Source of the DNA: CBDCUF01 sp965222525
GTDB taxonomy: Bacteria > Pseudomonadota > Alphaproteobacteria > Rickettsiales > UBA8987
Reading direction: 5' to 3'
NCBI GenBank assembly: GCA_965222525.1
Contig: OZ244955.1
Span: forward strand, 1,426,001 to 1,490,000
Length of the DNA: 64,000 bases
Both the position numbers and the translations under genes were made by a program. This document shows, in pieces, positions 17,054 through 25,844 of this stretch; within the stretch, counting starts at the first letter, position 1, and the number at the start of each line of letters is the position of its first letter. The notes under the pieces were generated by a model, which ran no database searches, was not told the DNA's origin, and saw only the letters and a program-made list of their open reading frames with translations.

Positions 17054-17800
17054 CTAATGCAGGTGAATTGCATCATTCAAATATACACAAACCAGTATTG
17101 TGAATATATATGCCTGCAAAACTGCTACGAAAATCTCGAATCCGACAAGCCCTACCAGCAATGCCAGCGGAGCCCATCCTCCCAGAAGACCAAGCGATAT
17201 AACAAACCCTGCGATAACTTTCAACATTATATGTCCCGCCATCATATTTGCCGCCAGACGTACCGAAAGGCTTATCGGGCGGGAAAGATATGACACTGCC
17301 TCGATGAATATCATCAGGGGTGCCATCCACCACGGGGTTCCGTCAGGCAGGAAAAAGCTGAAGAAATGCAGCCCATGCTTAACGAAGCCGATTATCGTTA
17401 CCCCGATAAAAATAAATAACGCCAGTGCAAATGTGACGATTATATGGCTGGTGACGGTGAAGCTGTACGGCATCGGCATCATTCCGAGCAGGTTACAGGC
17501 CAGTATAAACATGAATAATGTGAATACGAACGGGAAATATGTCCGCCCCGCCATACCTACATTTTCACGCAGCATATTGGCAACGAACTCGTAGGATAAC
17601 TCCGACATCGACTGCCAGCGGCCTGGCACCAGCGACTTCTTCCTGATACCGCCGGCAAGGAATATGGTAACAAGGCACACAGCCAGCACCATAAACAGCG
17701 ATGAATTGCTGAAGCTTAAATCCACATTGCCGGGTCTGAATTCAACCATCGGGTTGATTATAAACTGGTCCAGCGGCCCATGTTCCTGTTGTTCTGCCAT
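17054..17800 (-). CDS. atpB: ATP synthase F0 subunit a
   Basis: 248-residue proton-channel subunit with five to six membrane helices. The essential Arg is in the helix SLSVRLAANMMAGH. The N-terminus has EQQEHGPLDQF as in alphaproteobacterial AtpB, and the C-terminus has the conserved LQAYIFTILVCVYLNDAI. Precedes atpE by 33 bp. Confidence 0.97.
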   Translation of the reverse strand: MAEQQEHGPLDQFIINPMVEFRPGNVDLSFSNSSLFMVLAVCLVTIFLAGGIRKKSLVPGRWQSMSELSYEFVANMLRENVGMAGRTYFPFVFTLFMFILACNLLGMMPMPYSFTVTSHIIVTFALALFIFIGVTIIGFVKHGLHFFSFFLPDGTPWWMAPLMIFIEAVSYLSRPISLSVRLAANMMAGHIMLKVIAGFVISLGLLGGWAPLALLVGLVGFEIFVAVLQAYIFTILVCVYLNDAIHLH

Positions 17801-17888
17801 ATTTAGATGATGGATGATGGATTATAGATTATGGATTATAGATTATGGATTATGGAACTATTGGAAAATTTCTATCATCCATAATCTA
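17801..17888. repeat. Low-complexity GATTATGG/GATTATAG tandem words and their inverse
   Basis: The 88-bp gap between atpI and atpB is built of repeated GATGATGG, GATTATAG and GATTATGG words, followed by their complement (CCATAATCTATCATC). It can form a long AT-rich hairpin and would probably modulate atpI versus atpB expression. No gene. Confidence 0.65.
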
Positions 17889-18179
17889 TCATCTATCATC
17901 CTTATATTTCGTGGCCAGTTTATAGATATTTAATGCGCCGGCCGCAACCCCTAAAAAGAAGCAGATGATAAAAAATACCGGCTGTGTGTCCAGCCATTTA
18001 TCCAGCCAGTAACCCAGGCCGGCCCCGACAAGCACACCGGCTGCAAATTCTATACTCACATGGGTTGGGGAAAGCGGCCTGCCTGCCTTATCCGCATCGC
18101 CTTCATGCTTGCGTCTGACCCGCTCGATTTTCTCCTCGAGTTTACCAAGCGGGTCACTTTCCGGCTTATTACCTGGCAT
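17889..18179 (-). CDS. atpI: ATP synthase assembly protein AtpI
   Basis: 96-residue protein with two membrane helices (about 45-60 and 67-88) and the glycine-rich GVLVGAGLGYWLD segment typical of alphaproteobacterial AtpI. It helps c-ring assembly. Starts 10 bp after the upstream DsbA-like gene, so they are probably co-transcribed. Confidence 0.92.
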   Translation of the reverse strand: MPGNKPESDPLGKLEEKIERVRRKHEGDADKAGRPLSPTHVSIEFAAGVLVGAGLGYWLDKWLDTQPVFFIICFFLGVAAGALNIYKLATKYKDDR

Positions 18180-18189
18180 TGTGAAATGG

Positions 18190-19305
18190 CTAGTTCAGCG
18201 CAGAATCTATGGCTTTCTTGACAGCTTCGAGGTTGTTTTTATCCTCGAGCTTTTCACCGGCGATAAAGATTGCCGGGGTTGAGCTAACTCCCAGGCCTTT
18301 ACCTGCGTTAAGCTGGTTTTCGAGGATTTTTTTCTCCATCCCTGCATCGGTAGTACATCTTTTGAAATCCTCAGGCTTCAGCCCGCCGATTTTTGATACA
18401 ACCTCAAGATTTTTCAGGAACTCCTCTTCGCTTGGAGCGTATGCCCATTCATCCTGTGACTTGAACAATGCGCCCAGGAACAACTTCTTACGCTCCTCGG
18501 TATCAACGCACTCGACAATCTGCGCTGCACGCAATGCCGGCATATTCAATGGGAAATGGCGATATACCAGACGCACCTTGCCGTTATCGATATAGTCCTT
18601 CTTTATCTCGCTAAAGATTTTTGTGTAGAAGTCACGGCAATGGCTGCATGAAAGCGAGGCATATTCAACTATAGTAACCGGTGCGTCAGCCTCACCATAT
18701 ACAATATCAAAATCCTGCGCAGTGGTAAGCAGTCCGGGGTTGGTTATCTTACCCGCACCAGCTGCCGCTGCGATTTCCTGCCCGCCAGCAGCAGTGTCAA
18801 CCGCCAGCTCTTCAGCATTCTCCGCACTTTCTGATACTTTCGTTGCAGCCTCTTCGGTACCATCTACAAGATCCTCGGCAGCACCACTAACGGCTGCTAC
18901 AGCGTTCTTAGTACCCTCGGCAGCATCAGATGCCAACTCCTTGGCTCCTTCCACGGTTTTTTCTGCCACTTCCTTGGTACCTTCTATTACATCCTCGGTA
19001 GTCTCTCCGACCACTTCGGCAGTTTTTTTGGCTGCACCCTTAACCGCATCGGCGGTATCACTTGCGATTTCACCGGCCTTGTCCAGTGCCTTGTCGGTAG
19101 CTTCACCAGCACTTTCCAGAGCTTCTCCGGTTTTATCGGCAACCTTGCCGGCAGTTTCCTTGACTGCATCCACGGATTTCTCCACCAGACCGGTTTCGTC
19201 CTTATCAGCAACCGCTGCAGTTCCACGCTCATTTGCTTCCTTGATATATGGCACAGCAAAAACTATTCCTGCAACTATCAGAGCAACAATAATAAAGTAT
19301 TTCAT
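18190..19305 (-). CDS. Membrane-anchored DsbA-family thiol oxidoreductase with LEA-like stalk
   Basis: 371 residues in three parts. Residues 1-21 are an uncleaved anchor or signal (YFIIVALIVAGIVFAVPYI). Residues about 35-180 are an Ala/Lys/Glu/Thr helix of 11-residue-like repeats (AVKETAGKVADKTGEA and variants), as in LEA or apolipophorin-like proteins. Residues 195-371 are a thioredoxin-4/DsbA fold with active site C220-S-H-C223 and the cis-Pro region SSTPAIF. Presumably introduces or shuffles disulfides in the periplasm. The catalytic domain is typical of alphaproteobacteria; the 145-residue stalk is not. It is upstream of atpI on the same strand. Confidence 0.88.
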   Translation of the reverse strand: MKYFIIVALIVAGIVFAVPYIKEANERGTAAVADKDETGLVEKSVDAVKETAGKVADKTGEALESAGEATDKALDKAGEIASDTADAVKGAAKKTAEVVGETTEDVIEGTKEVAEKTVEGAKELASDAAEGTKNAVAAVSGAAEDLVDGTEEAATKVSESAENAEELAVDTAAGGQEIAAAAGAGKITNPGLLTTAQDFDIVYGEADAPVTIVEYASLSCSHCRDFYTKIFSEIKKDYIDNGKVRLVYRHFPLNMPALRAAQIVECVDTEERKKLFLGALFKSQDEWAYAPSEEEFLKNLEVVSKIGGLKPEDFKRCTTDAGMEKKILENQLNAGKGLGVSSTPAIFIAGEKLEDKNNLEAVKKAIDSALN

Positions 19306-19591
19306 AATAAAACTCCCTTTTGTTAGATTATTGTAATTTTACAACAGCAGGCAAAATAGCAGATGAATTCCTGATATACAACAAATATTTGGTACCGCTA
19401 TAATCAGGTCGTGCCAACATTCATTACTACTTTGAAACTTTGTTAATAGTGGACAGATGGAGTAATTGCTAAATTATCCCTTATAAACAATAAACAAATT
19501 GCAGAAACGCAGTGCATTATATAATAGAAAAGTCTTTTTACTTGGCTATAACACTTAAATTTTGTAGTAAATTAAGTGCATATAGTGATAC

Positions 19592-19678
19592 GCTCGCGTG
19601 GCGGAATAGGTAGACGCACGGGACTTAAAATCCCGGGTCCGTTAGGACGTGTGGGTTCGATTCCCACCGTGAGCACCA
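19592..19678 (+). tRNA. tRNA-Leu (anticodon TAA)
   Basis: 87-nt class II tRNA: acceptor GCTCGCG/CGTGAGC, anticodon stem CGGGA/TCCCG around CTTAAAA, long variable arm, T-loop GGTTCGATTCC and an encoded CCA. Integrase stub follows about 180 bp downstream. Confidence 0.96.
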
Positions 19679-19855
19679 TCACAAAGTTTCATACCGTCCA
19701 AGAAAATCCGAAAAACCAAGGTAGTTACCTCATATTGAAGCGATATCTCGTCCTGCGTCATCCTAAATCTTCTATTGATATCCAAACAATTTTGGGGGTA
19801 AATTTGGGGTTATAAATAAATAGCACTCCCATCTTTTACCCCCAATGTACCCCCA

Positions 19856-19978
19856 ATGCCGCTAACTGACATAAAATTAAAAAGTGCAAAACCAAAAGAT
19901 AAGCAATACAGGCTTTCTGACGAGAAGGGCCTTAGGATTCTGGTTCACCCCAATGGTAGTAAGTATTGGCAACTATAG
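19856..19978 (+). pseudogene. N-terminal stub of a P4-type tyrosine integrase
   Basis: 40 codons then TAG. The peptide (MPLTDIKLKSAKPKDKQYRL, then LRILVHPNGSKYWQL) matches the DUF4102 N-terminal arm-binding region of phage/island integrases (usual length about 400). The rest is gone and a repeat starts 70 bp later. Lies just downstream of tRNA-Leu(UAA), with typical GGGGGTAAATTTGGGG-type repeats in between. This is a scar of an integrated element. Confidence 0.75.
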
Positions 19979-20047
19979 TCCTTCCAAATAACTTCCGAAT
20001 AGTTTAAGATTTTTGCGGCACCATTTTGCAGGTAGTAAGATGACATA

Positions 20048-20154
20048 TATAGTATTTCCAATTTTAATTGGGAATACTATGAAGACCTGCGAAGCAGGGA
20101 TTCCACCGCGTAAGCGGGCGTGATTTTACGTAAGTAAAATTAGAAAATACTATA
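20048..20154. repeat. Palindromic MITE-like repeat, family B, copy 2
   Basis: 107 bp with TATAGTATTTCC at the left and AAAATACTATA at the right. Perfect internal hairpins: CCTGC-GAA-GCAGG, CCGC-GTAA-GCGG and ATTTTAC-GTAA-GTAAAAT. Same layout as 4443-4547. Confidence 0.78.
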
Positions 20155-20368
20155 CAGATTCGGTGCCGAGGAAGAAAAACAAAAACCACAGAAAATCCTC
20201 AAACATGGCTACAAAATCATGTCCACTTTCCGCCTCGGCCTGCGAATTATCACCAATTCCATCAAAAATATCAAAAATATATTCACAAAAATCATAAGCA
20301 AAATCAATAACTTAATAAAAAAGATGCAAAAAATCAAAAAATCATCCTCTAGTGTCATCAAACTTTAA
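20144..20368 (+). pseudogene. Possible transposase C-terminal remnant
   Basis: A 74-codon open frame without a start, opening inside the right end of repeat B2 and ending TAA at 20366-20368. The peptide contains KILKHGYKIMSTFRLGLR followed by an Ile/Lys/Asn-rich tail. It resembles the C-terminal ends of IS4-type transposases seen in Rickettsiales-like genomes. Assignment is by pattern memory only. Confidence 0.35.
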
Positions 20369-20396
20369 CATTTCTCTGGTATAAGGAAAAATGAAC

Positions 20397-20458
20397 TACC
20401 CCGCCGCAAGCAGCGGGGTATCAGTTCGGATTATATTTTTCTTTCGCCCCAAGGGGCG
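20397..20458 (+). promoter_or_regulatory. Two GC-rich hairpins in the gltB leader
   Basis: An 8-bp stem TACCCCGC/GCGGGGTA with 8-nt loop (20397-20420), then CGCCCC-AA-GGGGCG (20445-20458), both in otherwise AT-rich sequence. They precede the gltB Shine-Dalgarno (AAGGA). Either leader structure or a palindromic repeat unit. Confidence 0.5.
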
Positions 20459-20493
20459 GGGAATTATACCCGAAGAGATTAATAAGGATAGAG

Positions 20494-23400
20494 ATGCCGG
20501 GACTGTACGATCCAAAAGATGACAGCAAAAGTGCCTGTGGTATTAGCCTGATTTGCGATACCAAGGGTGCTTCCCATGATGTCCTGGAGAAAGGGCTAAC
20601 TATGCTTGCTAATACTGCCCATCGTGGTGCAGTAGATGCTGGAGGCAATGGTGATGGTGCTGGTATTCTTACTGATATTCCCAGGGAGTTTCTAAAAAAG
20701 GAATTGGCAAAGCAGGGAGTGAATCTACCTGATGATAAAACCATTGGAGTTGGGATGATATTTCTGCCCAGCCACGATAACAAGGAGAAGCTCTTAGCAG
20801 CAGAAACCCTTGTTAACGAGCAGCTTGAAAGTCATGGTTTGAAGGTTCAGGTGTGGCGTGATGTTCCAACTAATGACGATACTATCGGCAAAAAAGCCCT
20901 GGAAAGTAAGCCTACCATAAAACAGGTAATATTTACCAAACCGGACGTGCTATCTGATAATGAGTTTGAGAAAGAGATATATAAAGCCACAAGGAATATA
21001 GAAAGTAAGGCACAAGAACAGGGAATAGAAAATCTCCATATACCCTCAATGAGTTCCAATACTATTGTTTATAAAGGGTTACTAAGAGCAGATCAGGTCA
21101 AAGCTTATTATCCCGACCTATCCGACCCGGTTTATAAAGCTAAACATGCTATTGGTCATGCGCGCTTCACTACAAATACTGTATCTACCTGGGAAAATGC
21201 CCAACCATTTAAAGAATTAGCCCATAACGGTGAAATTAATACCATCAAGAAAAATGAGATTTATGCCAAAGCACGCACAGAGAATGATAACTTCTTTGTT
21301 CCGGGAATGTCTGATTCCGGCAGATTTGACACTTACTTACAACATCTGGTGAACAATAAAGGGCATTCATTTGAATCTGCCATGCTTACTATGGTTCCAC
21401 CTGCATGGCAGAATGACCCCGATATGGATAAAGATGTAAAAGCTTTCTTACGCTATCAAAGATTTCAGCATGAACCATGGGACGGCCCGGCATTCCTGGC
21501 TGCCAGCAACGGTAAAGAAATAGTTCTACACCTCGATCGTGGGGGCTTACGCCCTGCCAGGATGACAACAACTAAAGACGGACTAATTTTGGCTGGTTCC
21601 GAGGAAGGGTTGCTTTCTGTTAGCCCGGATAATGTTGGGCAACGTAGCAGGTTATCCGGTGGCGAAATCAGAAAGATTGATATCAATACCGGCAAAATTA
21701 CATATCATGATGAAGTTTTAGCCTCAGTTGCAAAGACAGCAGATTACAATAAACTGCTAGATAAAGTAACGGTGAATTTCCCGGAGCCACATGAAAATCA
21801 TGAATTTCCAAAACATCTGATAGACCTCCCTGACCGCCAAAAAATCTATGGCTGGCATAAAGAACTTCAGGACGTTTATATCAAATCCTATGTAGAAAAA
21901 GGTACTGAACCAATTGGAGCTATGGGTGATGACAAGCCATTGCCTTTTATGTCTCGCATTTCAATACCTGCATCAGATTATTTTAAACAGAATTTTGCAC
22001 AGGTTACTAATCCTCCAATTGATTATAAGCGTGAAGGTACAAATTTTTCAATGCGGGTTGTACTGGGAATGAAATCAGAGGCTCATAAAGACTCCAAACA
22101 GATTGTTGTTGATTCTCCGATACTAAGACCAGGAACTCTAACTGCAATTGAGCACCAGAAAGGTGTTAAAACTGCTCGTATTAATACCACTTTTAAAGTA
22201 AGAAACGATGATGATGAGTATCTTTCAGGCAAAGAACTAAGACACTCTCTTGAAAAATCACTAAGACTTATAAGGAAACAAGCCGAAAGCGCAGTTCGTC
22301 ATGGAGCACATATTGTTGTTCTGGAAGACACAAAAATTGATGATTACAAAGCTCCAATTCCGGCAGCATTAGTTGTTGGTGCTGTGAACCGGCATCTTAT
22401 TGACAAGGGACTTGGAGCTCATGCCTCACTTATTTCCGTATCCAATGAGGTAAATAATCCACATGATGCCGCCTTGTTGCTTTCACTAGGCGCATCAGCA
22501 GTTACCCCTCTAATGGTTTATCAGGATATAGATAAAAATCTGGATAAGTACAAAGGAAAAGAAAATTCAGACTTAACAAGAGAACAGGCATTAGAAAACT
22601 CCCATAAAGCACTTAATGATGGTGTAATGAAAGTTATGTCCAAGATGGGTATCCAGGATGTTGAAAGCTATATTGGAGGAAGGTTCCACGAGATTATAGG
22701 ACTTAATCTTAATCCTAAAGAAGAACCTGTATTATCTCGAGCTTTCAAAAATATAAGGTCACCAATCGGCGGTGACGGACTGGAAAAAATAGCTTCCAAT
22801 TATGCTGCATTCCATAAGCGGGCAATTGATGAACTCGGTAAGCCCCTCCCTACCATTGGTAAGTTCAGGGATTTAAGAGGGAAAGAAGGGACCCAGACAC
22901 ACGGCTATTCAGTGGAAACAGTTACCACTGCCCTAAAAGGCAAGATGCTTCCTGAAGAAAAGAAGCGAGTTGAAGAGGAAGTTAAGAATATAGAAGAAAA
23001 ATATGGCGTAAAAATGAATGCTGAAACCATGGCTATTCAGGAAATGGAATTGGGACATGAACTGAACAGATGTAATAACAATAAACTCAGCTTCATTGAT
23101 TTGGTAAAGGATGTGGAAAACAAGCCATTTACCCCTAAGCAGATAAATAGCCATACAGTAACAGAGCCATACAGAAAGTTCTCACAGACTGTTGAAGGAA
23201 TAAAAAATGAAAAACCTGTCACCATAGCTGATTTGTTCGAAGTGAAAAGTGACAGAAAGCCGGTTTCCATAGATGAAGTTGAATCAAATTACGATATTCT
23301 CAGTAAAACTATCGCTACAGGAGCTATGAGCTACGGTGCGCTAACTGGTTCAGCCAGGAAACTTACTACCATAGGAACCCAGATGGTAGGAGCAAAAGGC

Positions 23401-25317
23401 AACTCGGGTGAAGGTGGTGAGCCTAAAGAATGGGCGGAAACTATGGCAAGCAGTCATATCAAGCAATATGCTACCGGTCACTTTGGATTGGACGTGAATT
23501 ACCTGTCAAATGCAAAGGAAATTGAGATTAAGGTTGGTCAGGGAGCAAAACCTGGCGAGGGTGGACAACTTCCTGCCGATAAGGTTTCAGTCGAGATAGG
23601 CAAACTTAGACATGCCATACCTGGAATTGATTTGATAAGCCCTCCACCACATCATGATATTTACTCAATCGAAGACCTAACTCAGGTAATTCGCGATATA
23701 AAATCAGCCGGAGTTAAAGTTGGAATAAAACTGGTATCCGGTGAAGGTATTGGAACTGTAGCTGTTGGGGTAGCAAAATCACTGCTGTCTGCCGGACTGG
23801 ATAAGGATGGGATCGCCGGAACCATTAATATAGCCGGTCATAGCGGAGGCACTGCTGCTGGTCCCGTAACCAGTGCAAACCATGCTGGTATGCCTTCCGA
23901 GATAGGTTTAAGAGAAGTTGATCAGGCTCTAAAAGAAAACGGTCTTAGAGATTTGGTAAAACTGAAAACAAGCGGTGGTTTTAAAACTGGTAAAGACGTT
24001 ATTAAGGCTACTATCCTTGGTGCTGACGAAGTTGAGTTTGGTACAACATCAATGCTATTGCTTGGCTGTGTAATGATTAGAAAATGCTATCAGGAAGGTG
24101 CATGTGGTCCAGGCGTTGCAAATAACAAAGATAGGTTTAAAGGGGATGTAAGGAACCTGGAACGTTATCTTCTAAATGTGGCTAATGAAGTTAGGGAAGA
24201 TTTGTCCAAACTTGGGTTCAAGAACCTTAATGAAATAAGAGGGCGTACGGATTTATTAAGTCACAAAGAGTTTAGACACGTTTCTGAAGGTACGGATTTT
24301 AGTAAAATGCTTTATCGTCCTGAAAACACTCCTGCAAGCGACAAAGACAAAAAATCTCTACGAGACAAACCACGCAAGGATGACGAGATAATCCCTCAAT
24401 TACAGTCAATCTTTGATGGAGAAAAAAAGAGAATGGAAATTAATGCTGGAACACTTACTAATAAGGACCTTGCATTTGGTGGAAAAATAGCAGTTGAGGT
24501 TACCAGGAATTTACAGCCCTATGGTCTAGGAGATAATTTGTTCAAAAGATCAACTGATGACGATGTTATTACTATAAAAACTAAAGGCTCTCCTGGTTTA
24601 AGTTTTGGCGTATGGAATTCTCACGGAATTCATCTAAAACATACGGGTATAACACAGGACTATGTAGGTAAAGCTATGAGCGGAGGAATTATTAGTGTCA
24701 CTACTTCTGCAGAATATCAAGATAAATCAAAAGATAATGTTATAGCAGGTAATGCCGTTTTATTGGGAGCTACTGCTGGTAAGATATTTATAAACGGTCA
24801 GGCAGGAGATCGCTTTGCTGTAAGGAACTCAGGTGCCAGTGCTGTTGTTGAAGGGGTAAGTGATTTTGCTGCAGAATATATGACTATGGGAACAATAGTA
24901 AATCTTGGCAAAGTAGGAAAGCACGTTAGCTCTGGTATGTCTGGTGGAGTATTTGTTCAATATGATAAAAATAGTGAACTTGGAAACAAGGTTAATAAAG
25001 ATTGGGTCGATGTACATACACTGGATAAGGGTGATAGACCAGAATATGAAAGTGAGATTAAACAACTTATCAAAGATCATGCTGAACATACTGGTTCACA
25101 TAAGGCTAAGGAAATCTTGGCTAATTGGGAGCAAGAAAAACAAAACTTCCGTATAGCCGTTCCAAAAGCAATGGAGAAGATAAAGACAATGGAAGGTGTA
25201 AATAAAGTAGATGAAGTTTTCCAAGATTACAACACACCAACCAGCCTCAGTACCTGGAGATTGAGAAAATCCAGGGAACTAAGTGATGACAATTCATTAT
25301 ATATGAGATTCACATAG
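20494..25317 (+). CDS. gltB: Glutamate synthase large subunit (divergent)
   Basis: 1607 residues, slightly longer than the usual 1500. The N-terminal class II amidotransferase begins with the nucleophile Cys15 in SACGISL, so a short propeptide would be removed. The FMN/2-oxoglutarate domain has GAKPGEGGQLP and ISPPPHHDIYSIEDL, and the C-terminal GXGXG-type beta-helix ends in SLYMRFT. The 3Fe-4S cysteines are C1192, C1198 and C1204, spaced x5/x5 rather than the usual x5/x4. The segment AGHSGGTAAGPVTS also differs from the canonical GHDGGTGASP. No gltD is adjacent. AAGGA Shine-Dalgarno. Its codon use is AT-rich, so transfer or a distinct subfamily is possible. Confidence 0.93.
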   Translation: MPGLYDPKDDSKSACGISLICDTKGASHDVLEKGLTMLANTAHRGAVDAGGNGDGAGILTDIPREFLKKELAKQGVNLPDDKTIGVGMIFLPSHDNKEKLLAAETLVNEQLESHGLKVQVWRDVPTNDDTIGKKALESKPTIKQVIFTKPDVLSDNEFEKEIYKATRNIESKAQEQGIENLHIPSMSSNTIVYKGLLRADQVKAYYPDLSDPVYKAKHAIGHARFTTNTVSTWENAQPFKELAHNGEINTIKKNEIYAKARTENDNFFVPGMSDSGRFDTYLQHLVNNKGHSFESAMLTMVPPAWQNDPDMDKDVKAFLRYQRFQHEPWDGPAFLAASNGKEIVLHLDRGGLRPARMTTTKDGLILAGSEEGLLSVSPDNVGQRSRLSGGEIRKIDINTGKITYHDEVLASVAKTADYNKLLDKVTVNFPEPHENHEFPKHLIDLPDRQKIYGWHKELQDVYIKSYVEKGTEPIGAMGDDKPLPFMSRISIPASDYFKQNFAQVTNPPIDYKREGTNFSMRVVLGMKSEAHKDSKQIVVDSPILRPGTLTAIEHQKGVKTARINTTFKVRNDDDEYLSGKELRHSLEKSLRLIRKQAESAVRHGAHIVVLEDTKIDDYKAPIPAALVVGAVNRHLIDKGLGAHASLISVSNEVNNPHDAALLLSLGASAVTPLMVYQDIDKNLDKYKGKENSDLTREQALENSHKALNDGVMKVMSKMGIQDVESYIGGRFHEIIGLNLNPKEEPVLSRAFKNIRSPIGGDGLEKIASNYAAFHKRAIDELGKPLPTIGKFRDLRGKEGTQTHGYSVETVTTALKGKMLPEEKKRVEEEVKNIEEKYGVKMNAETMAIQEMELGHELNRCNNNKLSFIDLVKDVENKPFTPKQINSHTVTEPYRKFSQTVEGIKNEKPVTIADLFEVKSDRKPVSIDEVESNYDILSKTIATGAMSYGALTGSARKLTTIGTQMVGAKGNSGEGGEPKEWAETMASSHIKQYATGHFGLDVNYLSNAKEIEIKVGQGAKPGEGGQLPADKVSVEIGKLRHAIPGIDLISPPPHHDIYSIEDLTQVIRDIKSAGVKVGIKLVSGEGIGTVAVGVAKSLLSAGLDKDGIAGTINIAGHSGGTAAGPVTSANHAGMPSEIGLREVDQALKENGLRDLVKLKTSGGFKTGKDVIKATILGADEVEFGTTSMLLLGCVMIRKCYQEGACGPGVANNKDRFKGDVRNLERYLLNVANEVREDLSKLGFKNLNEIRGRTDLLSHKEFRHVSEGTDFSKMLYRPENTPASDKDKKSLRDKPRKDDEIIPQLQSIFDGEKKRMEINAGTLTNKDLAFGGKIAVEVTRNLQPYGLGDNLFKRSTDDDVITIKTKGSPGLSFGVWNSHGIHLKHTGITQDYVGKAMSGGIISVTTSAEYQDKSKDNVIAGNAVLLGATAGKIFINGQAGDRFAVRNSGASAVVEGVSDFAAEYMTMGTIVNLGKVGKHVSSGMSGGVFVQYDKNSELGNKVNKDWVDVHTLDKGDRPEYESEIKQLIKDHAEHTGSHKAKEILANWEQEKQNFRIAVPKAMEKIKTMEGVNKVDEVFQDYNTPTSLSTWRLRKSRELSDDNSLYMRFT

Positions 25318-25334
25318 ATAGTTTCAATAATTTG

Positions 25335-25356
25335 AACAGGCAATCTTGAGCCTGTT
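25335..25356 (+). terminator. Candidate terminator after gltB
   Basis: AACAGGC/GCCTGTT 7-bp stem with an 8-nt loop, followed by only a short T-run (TTTCC). Located 18 bp after the gltB stop. Confidence 0.5.
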
Positions 25357-25511
25357 TCCAGGTTGGGGACTAAGGTGCATTAAATACCCTGGTTAATAAT
25401 GTTGTTGGACGTGGGATTACAATTGAGCCTCAAGTTAAGCTTAAAGATGAACACTCTCACAGAATAAACTTCGCATCCCGCTCCACAACCGGCCATCCAA
25501 TCCTTATAAAA

Positions 25512-25841
25512 TCAAAATCCATGCAAAATATCCTCGAAAAACAGCAGGAACACGAAACCACAGAAGGTAAAGCAACGTAGATATCTGCCTTTATCCTTTA
25601 TATTCAGATTGTTGTCAATCCATACGGTTTCCAGACCAAATTTGCCTGAAAGCGGTTTCAATACTTCCTCATTGAAACGTACTACCTGATTCTCAAGCTT
25701 TGCCTTGCGGACGCCATTCTGACTAAGGGCAGCAACCAGACCTTTTTGTGTAAGAATTTGCTCGTAAAGTGCTCGTGCCTTTGTCTGTACCCGCTGGATT
25801 CTACAGGTGCAGTTGACAGCGACAAGGCATATCGCAGAGGG
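25512..25841 (-). pseudogene. Startless open frame, unidentified gene fragment
   Basis: 110 codons open on the minus strand without any Met. The central peptide (KARALYEQILTQKGLVAAL, then KPLSGKFGLETVWIDNNL) looks like protein-coding sequence; the end becomes hydrophobic before the stop. It is bounded by in-frame stops and abuts the next plus-strand gene, so it is probably a remnant. I do not recognise the family. The rest of the 25357-25844 gap shows nothing else. Confidence 0.35.
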
Positions 25842-25844
25842 CTA

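Noticed and set aside
17801..17888. CRISPR-like short repeats between atpI and atpB
   Set aside because: Words are 8-9 bp, without spacers and partly inverted; low-complexity sequence, not CRISPR. No CRISPR array or cas gene found in the window.
18722..19336. 204-codon Ser/Ala-rich frame opposite the DsbA-like gene
   Set aside because: Mirror of the Ala-rich LEA repeats; no start context; the minus-strand protein has a catalytic domain.
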